A DNA stretch of 64,000 nucleotides from Lycium barbarum (lineage: Eukaryota; Streptophyta; Magnoliopsida; Solanales; Solanaceae): NCBI RefSeq assembly GCF_019175385.1, contig NC_083339.1, forward strand, positions 114,003,601 through 114,067,600, given 5' to 3'. The translations under genes and the position numbers were made by a program. The notes under the pieces were generated by a model. It ran no database searches. It saw only the letters and a program-made list of their open reading frames with translations, and had not been told where the DNA came from. The first letter of the stretch is position 1. Every line of letters begins with the position of its first letter. Below are positions 12,060-22,653 of this stretch, in pieces.

Positions 12060-12067
12060 TTTAAATA
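12060..12067 (+). promoter_or_regulatory. Candidate TATA element for the MYB gene
   Basis: TTTAAATA lies 163 bp before the ATG. It is the best TATA-like sequence between the MITE and the start codon; the CT-rich stretch after it (TCTTCCGTCTCCTCTCTT) would fit a plant 5' leader. This is inferred from position only. Confidence 0.35.
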
Positions 12068-12229
12068 TCAGGTCGGCTAACCTCAACATCAAGTCTTCCG
12101 TCTCCTCTCTTAACAAAAACACACACAAAAGTCATAGTATATCTTTGTCTTCTTGCTCTTGCTTTTTAAGTATCTGAAACATAATTTTTACACATTAATT
12201 TTGTTGAACTGTTGTTAATTTGTTTGAAA

Positions 12230-12967
12230 ATGGGGTGCAAGCCAACAGAGAAGCCAAAGCAAAAGCACAAGAAGGGATTATGGTCCCCTGATGAAGATGA
12301 TAAGCTTAAAAATTACATCATCAAGCATGGACATGGCTGCTGGAGCTCTGTTCCCATTAATGCCGGTTAGTTAAATTTAACTTCCTTAATTCATCTTCAT
12401 ATTTTCATAACATGCAACACATTAGTAATTTATAGTTTATTGTTTCTTCATCTCTAACTCAAGTGTAATTATCTTGAGGCTACTTAATTTCCATCTTAAA
12501 GATTTTCTCAAGTAGATAAGAAGATAGACATAGCTTTTCCAACTTTACCCAAATTATAATGTCCAAGTTTAAGCACTTGAAATATTTCATGCTGAATATA
12601 TCAAGTTATATACACTATATAAATATATTTTTACATTTATCAGTATAGTATAATTTGCGATATTACATGAAAACGTGAAAAAATGAAACTGGATTGTTGT
12701 ATCACATCCTTGTCAATGACAGCAATATCATGCTTTGAGGATCATTGGAGATATGAGCATAAGCATAGTTATTGTTAACCCTTTTGCCTATTTTTAATCT
12801 TTCATGAATGACTTCATTCCAGTTGGGATCATTTTACATTCATTCCAGCTGGGATCATTTTACCCAAGTGGCATGTGTATTTGTAAAAGAATAAAAAAAA
12901 AAGGTGTCTTTATTATAGGTAAAACATTTGAAAGTCTTGTTTTTAGGAAAAGTCGGAAAATAATAGT

Positions 12968-13001
<34 letters not shown>

Positions 13002-14749
13002 ACTTCAAAAAGTTCATTGGCTTATGCAAAAATACACCTCAGCCGAGTTCGTTATCTTTGGCGCAATACTTGGGAATAGTTTTTAGGAACAACAGCAATA
13101 AGTCAACAACATTACAATTTTCTGATATAATTGAAAAATTCAACACCGGCAGAGATAGAGAGAGAGAGATTAATTAAGACCACTTCAAACATGTATTATG
13201 TCGGTGACGTTGGTGATTTTATCTCTTAATATAGTAATCACTTATTTTACAGGCTTGCAAAGGAATGGAAAGAGTTGTAGATTGCGGTGGATTAATTACT
13301 TAAGACCTGGCCTAAAGAGAGGGGCATTTAGCTTGGAAGAGGAAGAAACAATATTGACTCTTCATGCCATGTTTGGAAACAAGTAAGAAAATTGTTTCAA
13401 TTGTGTAATCATTTTATTTAAAAGTTTAATATGTTAAAAAGAAAAGTTTACTTTTATTAAAAGTTTATATAGTCAGTGTAAGAAATTATTACACTATCAG
13501 GTCATATTTAAATAATTTAATTATCTTTCAAGATTACAAATCCCATGTCAAGGAGACTTATATAGATATCCTTTCAACGACCTGCTAGCTAGTGTAAGTC
13601 TGATCTTACACTAACAACATATATAAATCAAACTCTATACTTAATTAGTATATTTTCAACAAATACCTTGAATGATTCCTCTTATTCTGCTTTTTAATCG
13701 ACTATAATGTCCAATTACTCTTCTGGAATTCGAAGAGGTAGTCAGCTTTGATTATCTACACCATTTTTAATTACACATATACTACTATGTGGTAAATAAT
13801 AACTGTAAGTTGACTACAAAATAATACTAGTAATTACCAAAAAAAAAAATACTAGTATTTCAATAAGAATTCACCTACTAGGCTGCCCATTTAACAAATA
13901 TTGTTATGACTGCGACAGACTTTTTTCAAATAAAATGGTTATGTAAAGGGTGCACCGTGCAAGAGCAAAGGATATAACATGACATTTTATTTGTGGATTT
14001 AACTTATATACACTGACATCCTAAATGTTTTTAACATTAGGAGTGTGTTTAACCCAGCAAGTAAACATTTGGATTTAATTTTACAAACCTTAAGAATTTG
14101 ATAAATGAAAATGAATTTGTTTTACTTAATTTTATGTATCTAATTAAGGTTCTGTATCAACAGGTGGTCTCAGATTGCACAACACTTGCATGGAAGGACA
14201 GATAATGAGATAAAGAACCACTGGCACTCTTATCTAAAGAAGAGAGTAGCCAAAATGGCAGAAAATGAAGGCCACACTAAATCTGGTAACACAGAATCTT
14301 CACCTTCTTCCAAGAAATTGACTCCCCAGAATTCCAGTTTGGACTCATTTGAACACATAGAAGGATCATTAGCAGATTCAGATCAATCTGCTTCACATGT
14401 GGACTTTCCAAGAGAGCCTCAAAAAGTTAACTTACCCAAAATATTATTCGCGGAATGGCTTTCTTTGGATCAGTTTAATGGGCAAGGTTTCCAGAACTCA
14501 GGCAATTTTTATCCTTCCAAGAATAACTTTGGCTATAATAATTCAGAGTGCCAACACGCCTTCATGAATGATGTACTGATGAATGATGAAATTAGTTATG
14601 CTAATGGCATAAATCAAGAGGTTAACAACGGGATAGTGGATGATATTTTTCAACCCCAACTCAAGTTTGAGGATCCCATGTCTGCAAATGGATTTGAGGA
14701 ATTTATGTCGGGGGAATTCGACATAAACGATGATGTGATGTACATATGA
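12230..14749 (+). CDS. R2R3-MYB transcription factor, LAF1-like
   Basis: There are three exons: 12230-12365, 13253-13382 and 14164-14749. The GT-AG introns are 887 and 781 bp, and the product is 283 aa. R2 (about residues 14-65) carries W18, W38 and W58; R3 (about 66-116) carries F71 in place of the first Trp, then W90 and W109. The introns interrupt R2 and R3 at the positions common in plant R2R3-MYBs. The N-terminal [19 protein letters not shown] and the block [20 protein letters not shown] resemble Arabidopsis LAF1/MYB18 and relatives, which act in phytochrome A signalling; that assignment is from memory. The C-terminal half is Asn/Asp/Ser-rich and acidic, as expected for a trans-activating tail, and has no other named domain. 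It should be a nuclear DNA-binding protein. The start is the only ATG giving a complete R2. Confidence 0.93.
12972..12998 (+). repeat. A27 homopolymer in MYB intron 1
   Basis: A run of 27 A lies in the first intron, about 130 bp after a short direct duplication (CATTCCAG.TGGGATCATTTTAC at 12815 and 12841). It could be a retroposon tail or simple slippage; no target duplication was found. Confidence 0.7.
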
Positions 14750-14796
14750 GTTCACCTTTTAGAATCTTACAAAATTGTGGTATTTACTTTGGAGGT

Positions 14797-14802
14797 AATA
14801 AA
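14797..14802 (+). promoter_or_regulatory. Candidate polyadenylation signal of the MYB gene
   Basis: AATAAA lies 48 bp after the stop codon, a normal distance for a plant near-upstream element. The remaining convergent spacer to 15379 holds only the presumed 3' UTRs of the MYB and SEC22-like genes. Confidence 0.45.
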
Positions 14803-15379
14803 GCAGGAATTTAGCATATTTTTACCATAGACGCCTTCTCTTTTCTTGTATTCCATCTTGTACAAAGTCTAATTCATTGTATCTGTACTAATGAAAGAGT
14901 TGCAAAGAAACCAGGTAATAAAATGGCAATTAAACAAGTTGGAATCAATTTGAAAGAGTACAACGGCCGTCTGAAATCACAAGCTATAATCAAGAAGTTC
15001 AGCAGATAATATAGTACTAGTTTTTATTGATTTTGCAAATGATGATATTTTTACAAGGTGGTAGAAGGCATATCGATAACCATTTGACATTGCAAGTGGC
15101 AAGTAGTCTAACAGGTAAACAATTTGACATAAAAAATAAATACATTAAGTTAATCCATTTACAGGACAAATAATCAGATGAATAAGGCTTCAAATCCAAT
15201 AACAATATAGCACAAATCATGTGCCCAGAGGCATCTTTATCTGGTTATGTCCACGTTCCTAATTGGCCCCCGCTAGTCTCCAGCCAGTGGATATCCTGAC
15301 GATTTCTTCATTTACACCATTGAAGCATTTTCCTTGGAGACATTAGAAGAAGATCTTTCATGTAAAGTTTGGTTCACCA

Positions 15380-17093
15380 TTATCGAAAATCATCTTGGAG
15401 GATTAAGCCGGTCCATAGAAGAGCAGAAGCAACAACGAGAAGGATTGTAACTGGTGTCCATTTCAGCGCGATGATCTGGATATCAAACATCAAAATTAAA
15501 CCCTCTTTCTTATTGTCAAATATAAGAAGATTAGCATTGGTCAGCGGTACCACATACCTCAAGCCTTTTAGACCCCCAAATTGGAGAAGTACTTATATGA
15601 GCTTCCGTCATTCTCTCTATCATTTCTGATAACATTTTGAAATAATCCAATGCATAGTTTTAAATATCATAAGCTATAATTGAATTTAAACGACAGTAAC
15701 CACGCGACAAGCTTACCTGCTCTTCGTCTTCTCTCTGTTATTAGTGATAATTCCTCTGTCCTAATATCGACATCCTTTTGACGATGAGCATTTAGCTTAG
15801 ATAAATTTGCCTGTGTTCTTGTATCCACATATTGCTTCCTAATGTTGCCAATGATAGTATCTGTGAGACACAGCCAATCATGCAAAAAGCAACAGCAGAA
15901 GAATTTAGACTAAACCATCTTATTGCCTTAACTTTAGGATTAAACAGAGGAATTCGCTGTACTTAAACTAGTGCAGCTACTATAATTGAACTGCAATGAA
16001 CATTGTGTATATTACCAAGTTTGATGAAGGTATATGGCTTTGTAATTCTGTCAGCGAGGCTCCTATCTAGTCTTTCAAACTCCAGCTGCAAATCTTGTAG
16101 ATAATGGAATGCCAGCTTTCTTGGATATGATGACTCGAATAACGTTAGGAAGCAAATCCCATTCTCAACTATGTAGCTGAAAGTTAGCACGAAAAAGACG
16201 TAATGTAAAGAGCTAATTGTGGAATGTAAAGCTACAAGAAAGCTAAAGCAAAAGGTGACAATTAAAATGAAGAACCAAAATAACAGAGAAATTAGTATAT
16301 GTTTTGATAACTGAGAAATCTTCAAGCTTGTTGCCGCATGATTTAAAATAGGATGGATAATGGATTAAATTTCAGGAACTCGTAACGTGCGTCTAATCCG
16401 CACATCACATCATGTACTACATTTCTCGTCTAATTCACACATCACATCATGCACTACATTTCTACTAGTGAACCAAAACCTTGAGGCCAGTGGCTTAGTG
16501 ACATAGACTGAAGTGTGTGGTCAGTTGAACATCGCCGGGAAATTATACTGTGTATACAGAGACTAATATTGCGTATATAGGTAAAAAATTACTTGTTATA
16601 GATATATATTAAATTTTGAACACCGTTGGCGCAAATCCTAACTTCGCCATTGCCCGGGCATACTATTTTTTCTTTTAAATCCCCAAAAAGATATTGTAAT
16701 TTTTCGAGACATATGCTGATACATATCAATTTACTGAATGGTATTGCTAAAGTTGTTGGATTCTTCTAATAAGCATATGAAAGTGTTTATAGAAGAACAA
16801 AACAAAGGAAAGTCACATTCTAAATAGACCATAAAAGAAGCAATGTAGGCATGATAGAAAACAAAATGAGATGTAAAAGTAGATGAAAGAAAAGGATACT
16901 TGAAGCAGTGGTGATCTACAAGAATTGTCATCTTGGAGGAGGGCAAGGCTTGTAATGAAATTTCCTTGAGAATGAACTCAGCTTGTTGCTTGTAAGTTGT
17001 TAAGACATCATTCTCTTCATTAACAACATGTCTTGGACCTTGGGCTAGGGGCATTCCATCACTCACCCTCCCTATAATTGTCACCTTCACCAT
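15380..17093 (-). CDS. Divergent SEC22-like longin/SNARE family protein
   Basis: There are five exons on -: 17093-16900, 16176-16016, 15860-15717, 15625-15558 and 15475-15380. All have GT-AG introns and join in frame to 220 aa, close to the usual 214-218 aa of SEC22. Residues 1 to about 120 form a longin domain: the start MVKVTIIGRVSDGMPLAQG, then YKQQAEFILKEIS, and YPRKLAFHYLQDLQLEFER. DTRTQANLSKLN (131-142) matches the SEC22 linker. Residues 198-215 (VTILLVVASALLWTGLIL) are a C-terminal membrane anchor. SEC22 is an R-SNARE of ER-Golgi traffic. The SNARE region here (about 143-189) is strongly altered and includes TERRRRAE at 160-167, so fusion activity is uncertain. It resembles a minor SEC22-like branch (I recall At5g52270) more than canonical SEC22. 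It is convergent with the MYB gene, with 630 bp between the stops. Confidence 0.88.
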
Positions 17094-17226
17094 CCCTTAA
17101 CAAATTAAAAATAAACAGGAGTGCTAGAAAGTTTCCTTTTTCTTATCTTTCCGCAATAATCAGTCTTATGATCTTCTCTTTGTCTATTCCTGTTAGAATT
17201 TTTTTCTTCTTTGGCTTTGATTGGGA

Positions 17227-17235
17227 TATATATAT
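17227..17235 (-). promoter_or_regulatory. Candidate TATA box of the SEC22-like gene
   Basis: ATATATATA on the - strand lies 134 bp upstream of the start codon, a plausible distance for a plant core promoter with a short leader. Positional inference only. Confidence 0.4.
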
Positions 17236-17299
17236 GTGAGTAAATTGTAGGCAGCTTTAATTTTTGGTTATGGTCAATATAAGGGGACAATAATTATGA

Positions 17300-18876
17300 C
17301 TTTTATAGCAAATAAATGGGTGAGGGAGGAAGGAAATGAGACCAAGAATATTGAAGAAGAGAACTTGGGAGTGAAGTTATTCTTTGTTGTGATCAAAAGT
17401 TCTGTACACGCGGTGCAGGAAAGTCTAAAGAAGTCCATAGGGTGGCCAAAAAGTACTAAAAGGATACAAAAGGAAGAAAACAAAAGTAACAGCTATCCTA
17501 AGGTTTTTCTGTTTTCCTAAGGTTTTTCTGTTTTTGGTGCATTGGAATGTTAAATAGAATACTATTTAAATCTTTCATGAAAACGTTATTCCTTAGAGAG
17601 GAAGAACTCTTTCTTTCTTTTTTCTTTGTGGACTTGAGAAAGGAAAATGTAGTCACACCTCACACTTTCAACTATAATTAATTACCTGTTGACTGAGGTA
17701 AAAATATAACAGCTCATTAGTTTAATGCTCCTTCTTCGTATTAATTACGTTATTTATTGGACCCTGTCGAGCTTGTTACGGGACGGTTTTAAACAACGAG
17801 GTCAAAATAACAACGATAAAAGATATGAATGTAGAAGAAAATAGAGAATAACGTAGAGAACTTTGAAATTACTTTTTATATGCGTCTATGAAGGTTCCGA
17901 GCAAAATTTGCTCAAGTGACTGCTGAAGTGTTCAAGTTCAAGGCATGCACTTTGCTAGCTCTTCTCTCAAATGGAGTTTGCAAAACCTTTTTGTAAAAAA
18001 AATACCACACAAACAACTTAGCAGTTCAGGCAAAAGTTTTTCTGAAAAACCTTCTATGGCAACTGGGTGTTTGATGATAAATATCACTACTTCTTACTGG
18101 CAAACAACGAGATACAATTTGTACGTTGATGTCTATTTAAAAAAATTGTCCTTTATTTCAACTTAACTTGAAATAAGATAATTTGAAGTTAAAAAACTAG
18201 TTTAAGAAGTATTGCAAGTAAAATAATAATTCACTTACAAAACTTTTTTCTACATAAAATTTATGTCTTAATACAATTTCAATTCTCATACCCATTTACA
18301 ACTCAACTTCAAATGCTTGTTCTTTCAACTTCACTAAAAAGACGCCAATATAAATTTTTTTAACTTTAAACTTCTTATTTTACCATCAATAACATGTTTG
18401 TAATAGAATGTCATCACATGTATTCTAACATCACAATAGGTTCTAAATGTACACTTGGCTTATACTAAAAATCTGTGTTTCTTGAATACCGTAAATAATC
18501 AAATATTATCATATAAAACAAAATAAAACGAGTCATTTAACAAGTAAATACAAGCAACAGTTCATGATAAGTGAAACTGGTAATACTATGAGATAAGGTA
18601 TGTGCTTGCCACAGTAGATTAAATTACATGGCAAGTGTAAACCTTTTTTTACAAATTAATCCAAATAAAAAAGAAATGGGGCCCCCCGAGACGCATTGCA
18701 ATGCTTTTGCCTTCTTCCGCTTGTGATGAAAACAAGGAACTTTTGGGTCATGCTGGGCCTGACATGAGTATTCTTGAGGCCCAAGCTTTACTAATGATCT
18801 ACATCATCAAAGTCAAATGATTCTTTCATGAAAAATATTCTAATTTCGAGCGTTGTTATTAGATTAACTTACTTCT
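17300..18876. other. Intergenic spacer, nothing recognised
   Basis: Upstream side of the SEC22-like gene. An 18-bp direct duplication (CCTAAGGTTTTTCTGTTT) occurs at 17499-17535. No domain-bearing frame or element terminus was recognised. Confidence 0.5.
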
Positions 18877-19368
18877 GAGCCAATTTCTCGTATGGTCACT
18901 CAACTTAAGGAAATTATCTAGTAAAGTTATTAATTTCTTTTTTCCTCATATGGTCATTCAACTTTATATCTTTGGCTTTCAAAGTAATAAGGGCCAAAAT
19001 TCACTTTAAATATAAAAGAAAAAGAGCCAATGTAATCGCTAAAGTTTGAACTTTGAGTTAAACTAACCCTTATTTTTTAACACCGAACATTCGAACAATA
19101 ATAGTCCTCCAACTATTTTTTACTTTCTTGTTTCGTAAATTAGATGGTGTTCGTCCTATAGGTAAGTTCATAATATAGATTTTTTTTTTAAAACAAATCA
19201 TTATGTTTAAAAGTAAAAAGAAATGAAGAGCGTTAACGTAGAGGGTAAATAGGTACTAAAAATTTTAAATGAGATAAAGGGGAGTAATAACTAATGTTCG
19301 AAATTAGGAGAGATATTTAATCTTTTTAGCAGGGTTGGAGGGGGAAGATAATTTTCACCCAAATAATA

Positions 19369-20564
19369 GGGAACAGGGTTCAAAACACACTCAAACTATG
19401 GACAAAGTTGCCATAACACACCTGAACTTTGCGGGAGTCATATGACCCCCCCTGGACTTATTTTTTGTGTATTATCTATGCTTTCAAATGGACAAAGTCA
19501 CCCAAACTCGTTTGAGTGTATGCACGCGCTCCACTACAGGAAATTTGATTTTTAGCAACCACTTCTTAACGAAGGGAGATGAATCCGGTCGTTATAAGTG
19601 CACTTATAGTGACCAAATTTTTTTCCAGTCATTAGAGCTAATTTTTCTTTCAATTATCGTGCCTTTTGCTTTGTGCCTTTTGTGTTGAGTTTGTGCCTGT
19701 TCAAGAATTTGTGTCTTTTGCTTTCCTTTGTGTCGAGTTTAAAAGATTTAATTATTCTTCAATTGGGTATTTTTTATATCTCCACTTTCCAAAATTTCAA
19801 ACCCAAAAATACTCCATTGTAACGACCAAATCAAACGGGTCTTTTTCGATATTATATGGGATTTGTGACATTGTCGACATTGAAAACATGATTAATAATA
19901 GTGGATTAAGATAGTAGAACCAGTAAACAAAAACTCCATTAGGGACGTCGAGTTTCGACTTGAAGCTTTCAGATCTGGATCTTCAAATTCCGAATTTGAT
20001 GAATAAATTCTTGGTTGCTGATTGTTTGAAGCTGAACTCGAGCTTAGAAGACGTCTGGAACGTGAAGAAAAACTGAACGACTCCATGACTGCCATGAACA
20101 AAGCTTGAAGCTTCAAACTCGAATTTTCGGGTTGCCGCAAATGAGCTCCATTTCGAGTGGGTGATATATCAAAAGAACCGGAACGTCGAGAGGAATTCGA
20201 ATATGAAATTTGGTGATGTTTGGCTGAGATTTAAAGTGCATTAGGATCAAATTTCAGTCCAGTTCTCTATGAAGAAGATGAACAGTAATTTGCTGCCCAG
20301 ATTTTGCCAAAGTTGCCATAACACACATGAACTTTGCGGGGGTCCTATGACCCCCCTTGGACTTATTTTTTGTGTATTATATACACTTTTATATGGAATC
20401 TTACGCGCTCAAAGAGAGTAGATACAATCGCTTGTACAGGTCACCACATAAAGGCGTACAAAATACACAAAAAATAAGTACAGGGGGTCATAGAACCCTT
20501 GCAAAGTTCAGGTGTGTTATGGCAATTTTGGCCATAGTTTGAGTGTGTTTTGAATCTTTTTCCC
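19369..20564. mobile_element. Long-TIR Mutator-like element B, nested in A
   Basis: It starts GGGAACAGGGTTCAAAACAC and ends GTGTTTTGAATCTTTTTCCC. A perfect 9-bp duplication CAAATAATA flanks it (19360-19368 and 20565-20573). The terminal inverted repeat runs about 110 bp and includes GTTGCCATAACACACCTGAA. A further copy of the left TIR in direct orientation lies near 20306-20400, facing the right TIR and forming a local hairpin. Between them is a non-repeat interior with a Ser-rich open frame on -. No transposase. Confidence 0.85.
19892..20230 (-). pseudogene. Ser-rich open frame carried in MULE-like element B
   Basis: The - frame stays open for about 112 codons between stops, with an internal ATG at 20140. 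The predicted peptide is Ser/Arg/Asn-rich (for example SFSFSSRSRRLLSSSSASNN) with a GC content and codon pattern unlike the AT-rich surroundings. I recognise no domain. Its position between long TIRs suggests a captured host exon fragment (Pack-MULE style), but no parent gene can be named here, and it may not be expressed. Confidence 0.4.
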
Positions 20565-21287
20565 CAAATAATATTACAAGATTGACAAAATAATATTCGA
20601 AAACTTAAAAAACAAAAAACAAAAAAAATTAGTACACAATGATGGTATAGAATCTCCTCATTTTATGTGATGTCGAATGATTTATATTATTATGATGATG
20701 TTCTTCAATATGCATCAAGTTTTTTTTTTTTTGTTTGTTCAAAGGAATTCATCGTCTTCCTAATTAATTACAAATTTTCTAGCAATAATCCTACTGTAGA
20801 AAAAACTAACAACTACTCTAAACTATTTTATCAAAATAAGGATTATTATCAAATGAATAAATAGAAATATTATTTTATTGTTGAACTTCTAAGTTTCCAA
20901 GCAAATAGAATACATATAGGCTATTTCATATTCTTTTTTTAGCAGTGATTAAAAAAAAATCATTTCTAAAGTTGTTAGTCACAATTTTTGTGTGTTTCGT
21001 TACTTTTAATACCACAGTTAGAGTTGAAGTAAAATTGTACTATTTTGCATAATTAAAAAGTTGTTACTGTTTTATCTTAAAGAATAAGAACTATTTTAAT
21101 TGAAAATTCAAACTTGACTACTTTGTCCCTTTTTCTTTTATTTTTAAAGTGACTTTTAGCACTTGTTATTTTGTAAGGCAAAGGTATAAACTTGAATGAC
21201 CATATGAGGAACCAAAAAAAATAAATGACTTTACTAGGTAATTTGCCTAAGTTGAGTGACTATTTGAGGCACTGACTCCTTATTTAT

Positions 21288-22363
21288 AGATTGTTTGACT
21301 ATGCTTTTAAAATTAGTTTATTTTAAAAGGTGTTTTTGAAGAAGCAGTTTGTATTTAAAATCAATTTGAAGGTTACTTTTGAGTAACAATTAGTGTTTGG
21401 TCAAGCTTTTAAAATATGTTTTTATGTATATTTTCTCAAAAGTGTTTCAAAAAGTACTTTTGAGGAAAAGGTACTTTCTTTACCCCCTGTTTGGATGGTG
21501 GTTTCCCTTGGTTCATTAATGTATGGTTTTCTATGAAACCATGTTTGTTTTCATTGTTTTTAACATTATGTGGTATGGTGTTGTAAACCCGTGGTTCATC
21601 CCATAGTTATATAACCATGAAAAGTCCTAATTTTTATAACCACGGATTTGGTGGTTTTTCCATGGTTACGTATTTTATTTCCCCATTATACCCCACCCTC
21701 CACCATCCACTCCACCCCACCCCCACCCTACCACTCACCCCCATCCCACCCCTCCCCACCCTCCACCATCCACCATCCACCCCACCCACACCCACCCTAC
21801 CACACACCCACCCTACCACTCACCCCCACCTTACCCCTGCCCTACCACACACCCCCACCCTAACTACCCCACTCCTTTGCCACCTACCCCCACCCCACAA
21901 CAACTCACCCCCACCCTACCAAGTACCACCCACCCCTCCACCACCCCCACCCGCTACCTACTTATTTTTTAAAGTTCTTATTTTTTTATTAATATATATA
22001 AATTAATTTTTAATTAAGAGTTAAGGGTATTTTAGTAAACCTACAAGTTATTATACAGTACCATTCGGTCAAACCAAACAATACAAATGTTATTAAACCA
22101 CAACAAACGATACAGTCTATCCAAACATTGTGTTCATTAATACAGTACCATACAATACAACACCATACTGTACCATACCATACTGTACATTAATGAACCA
22201 CGGGAAACAACCATCCAAACAGAGGGTTAGCGTCTGAAAAACAGTTTGTGTTGCTCCCAGAAGCACTTATTTTCTCCTAAAAGCTTGGTCAAACACTTCA
22301 CTTTTTTATTTTGAAAAAATGCGCTTTTGACCTCCCAAAAGTTTGGCCAAACAGGCTATTAAT
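21288..22363. mobile_element. MITE interrupted by a Harbinger-like element
   Basis: The right side ends AAAAGTTTGGCCAAACAGGC TAT; the left side begins TAGATTGTTTGACTATGCTTTT, a diverged inverse. Internal blocks such as GTGTTTGGTCAAGCTTTTAAAA (21392) and AAAAGCTTGGTCAAACAC (22279) are also inverted. Removing 21483-22226 leaves a short element of about 330 bp. The left boundary is approximate. Confidence 0.5.
21483..22226. mobile_element. Harbinger-like TIR element with CCCACC-rich core
   Basis: The ends CCCCCTGTTTGGATGGTGGT and ACAACCATCCAAACAGAGGG are inverted, and TTA flanks both sides (21480-21482, 22227-22229). Second-layer inverted motifs (GGTTCATTAATGTA / TACATTAATGAACC) extend the TIR to about 50 bp. 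The core at 21690-21960 is a low-complexity CCCACC/CCCTCC tract on the + strand. At 744 bp it is non-autonomous. A related right terminus lies at 40242. Confidence 0.8.
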
Positions 22364-22653
22364 TTTTTTTGGTTGAAAATATTATGCATAATTCCACTTT
22401 AATTTGTAAATTATTATTAAGAAAGTCGCTTTAACTATTCGTGAAACATTGAATACACAGCTGAACCACCTTATGAGAGACCTTTTTGGAAAAATTCTTG
22501 TTTTTTTGGGACAAATGAAACACAAATATAATGAGAAGAATACCCTTCAAACTATATTTCTTTCAAGTTTTATTTTTAAAATTATCTTGTGTAAGCTGGA
22601 GGAGGAAAAAACAAAAAGAAGGATGATGCCTCCTGTCGGATTTGTTCTACAAA

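Larger units (their letters stand above)
18877..21278. mobile_element. Long-TIR Mutator-like element A (hosts element B)
   Basis: About 110 bp at the left (containing GGTCACTCAACTTAAGG and CTCATATGGTCATTCAACTT) is repeated inverted at the right (AAGTTGAGTGACTATTTGAG at the end). Proposed 9-bp flanks CTTACTTCT (18868-18876) and CTTATTTAT (21279-21287) agree at 7 of 9 positions. Long TIRs with a 9-bp duplication are the Mutator-superfamily signature. No transposase frame is present. Element B lies wholly inside. Confidence 0.65.

Noticed and set aside
12804..13079. 91-codon frame in MYB intron 1
   Set aside because: It runs through the A27 tract (poly-Lys) and is contained in an intron with good splice sites.
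19527..19560. CACTACAGGAAATTTG as a CACTA transposon terminus
   Set aside because: The motif resembles an En/Spm end, but no inverted partner, 3-bp duplication or subterminal repeats were found; it sits inside MULE-like element B.
21617..22006. Pro/Thr-rich 129-codon frame
   Set aside because: It is the CCCACC low-complexity core of a Harbinger-like MITE; no splice, start or domain support.
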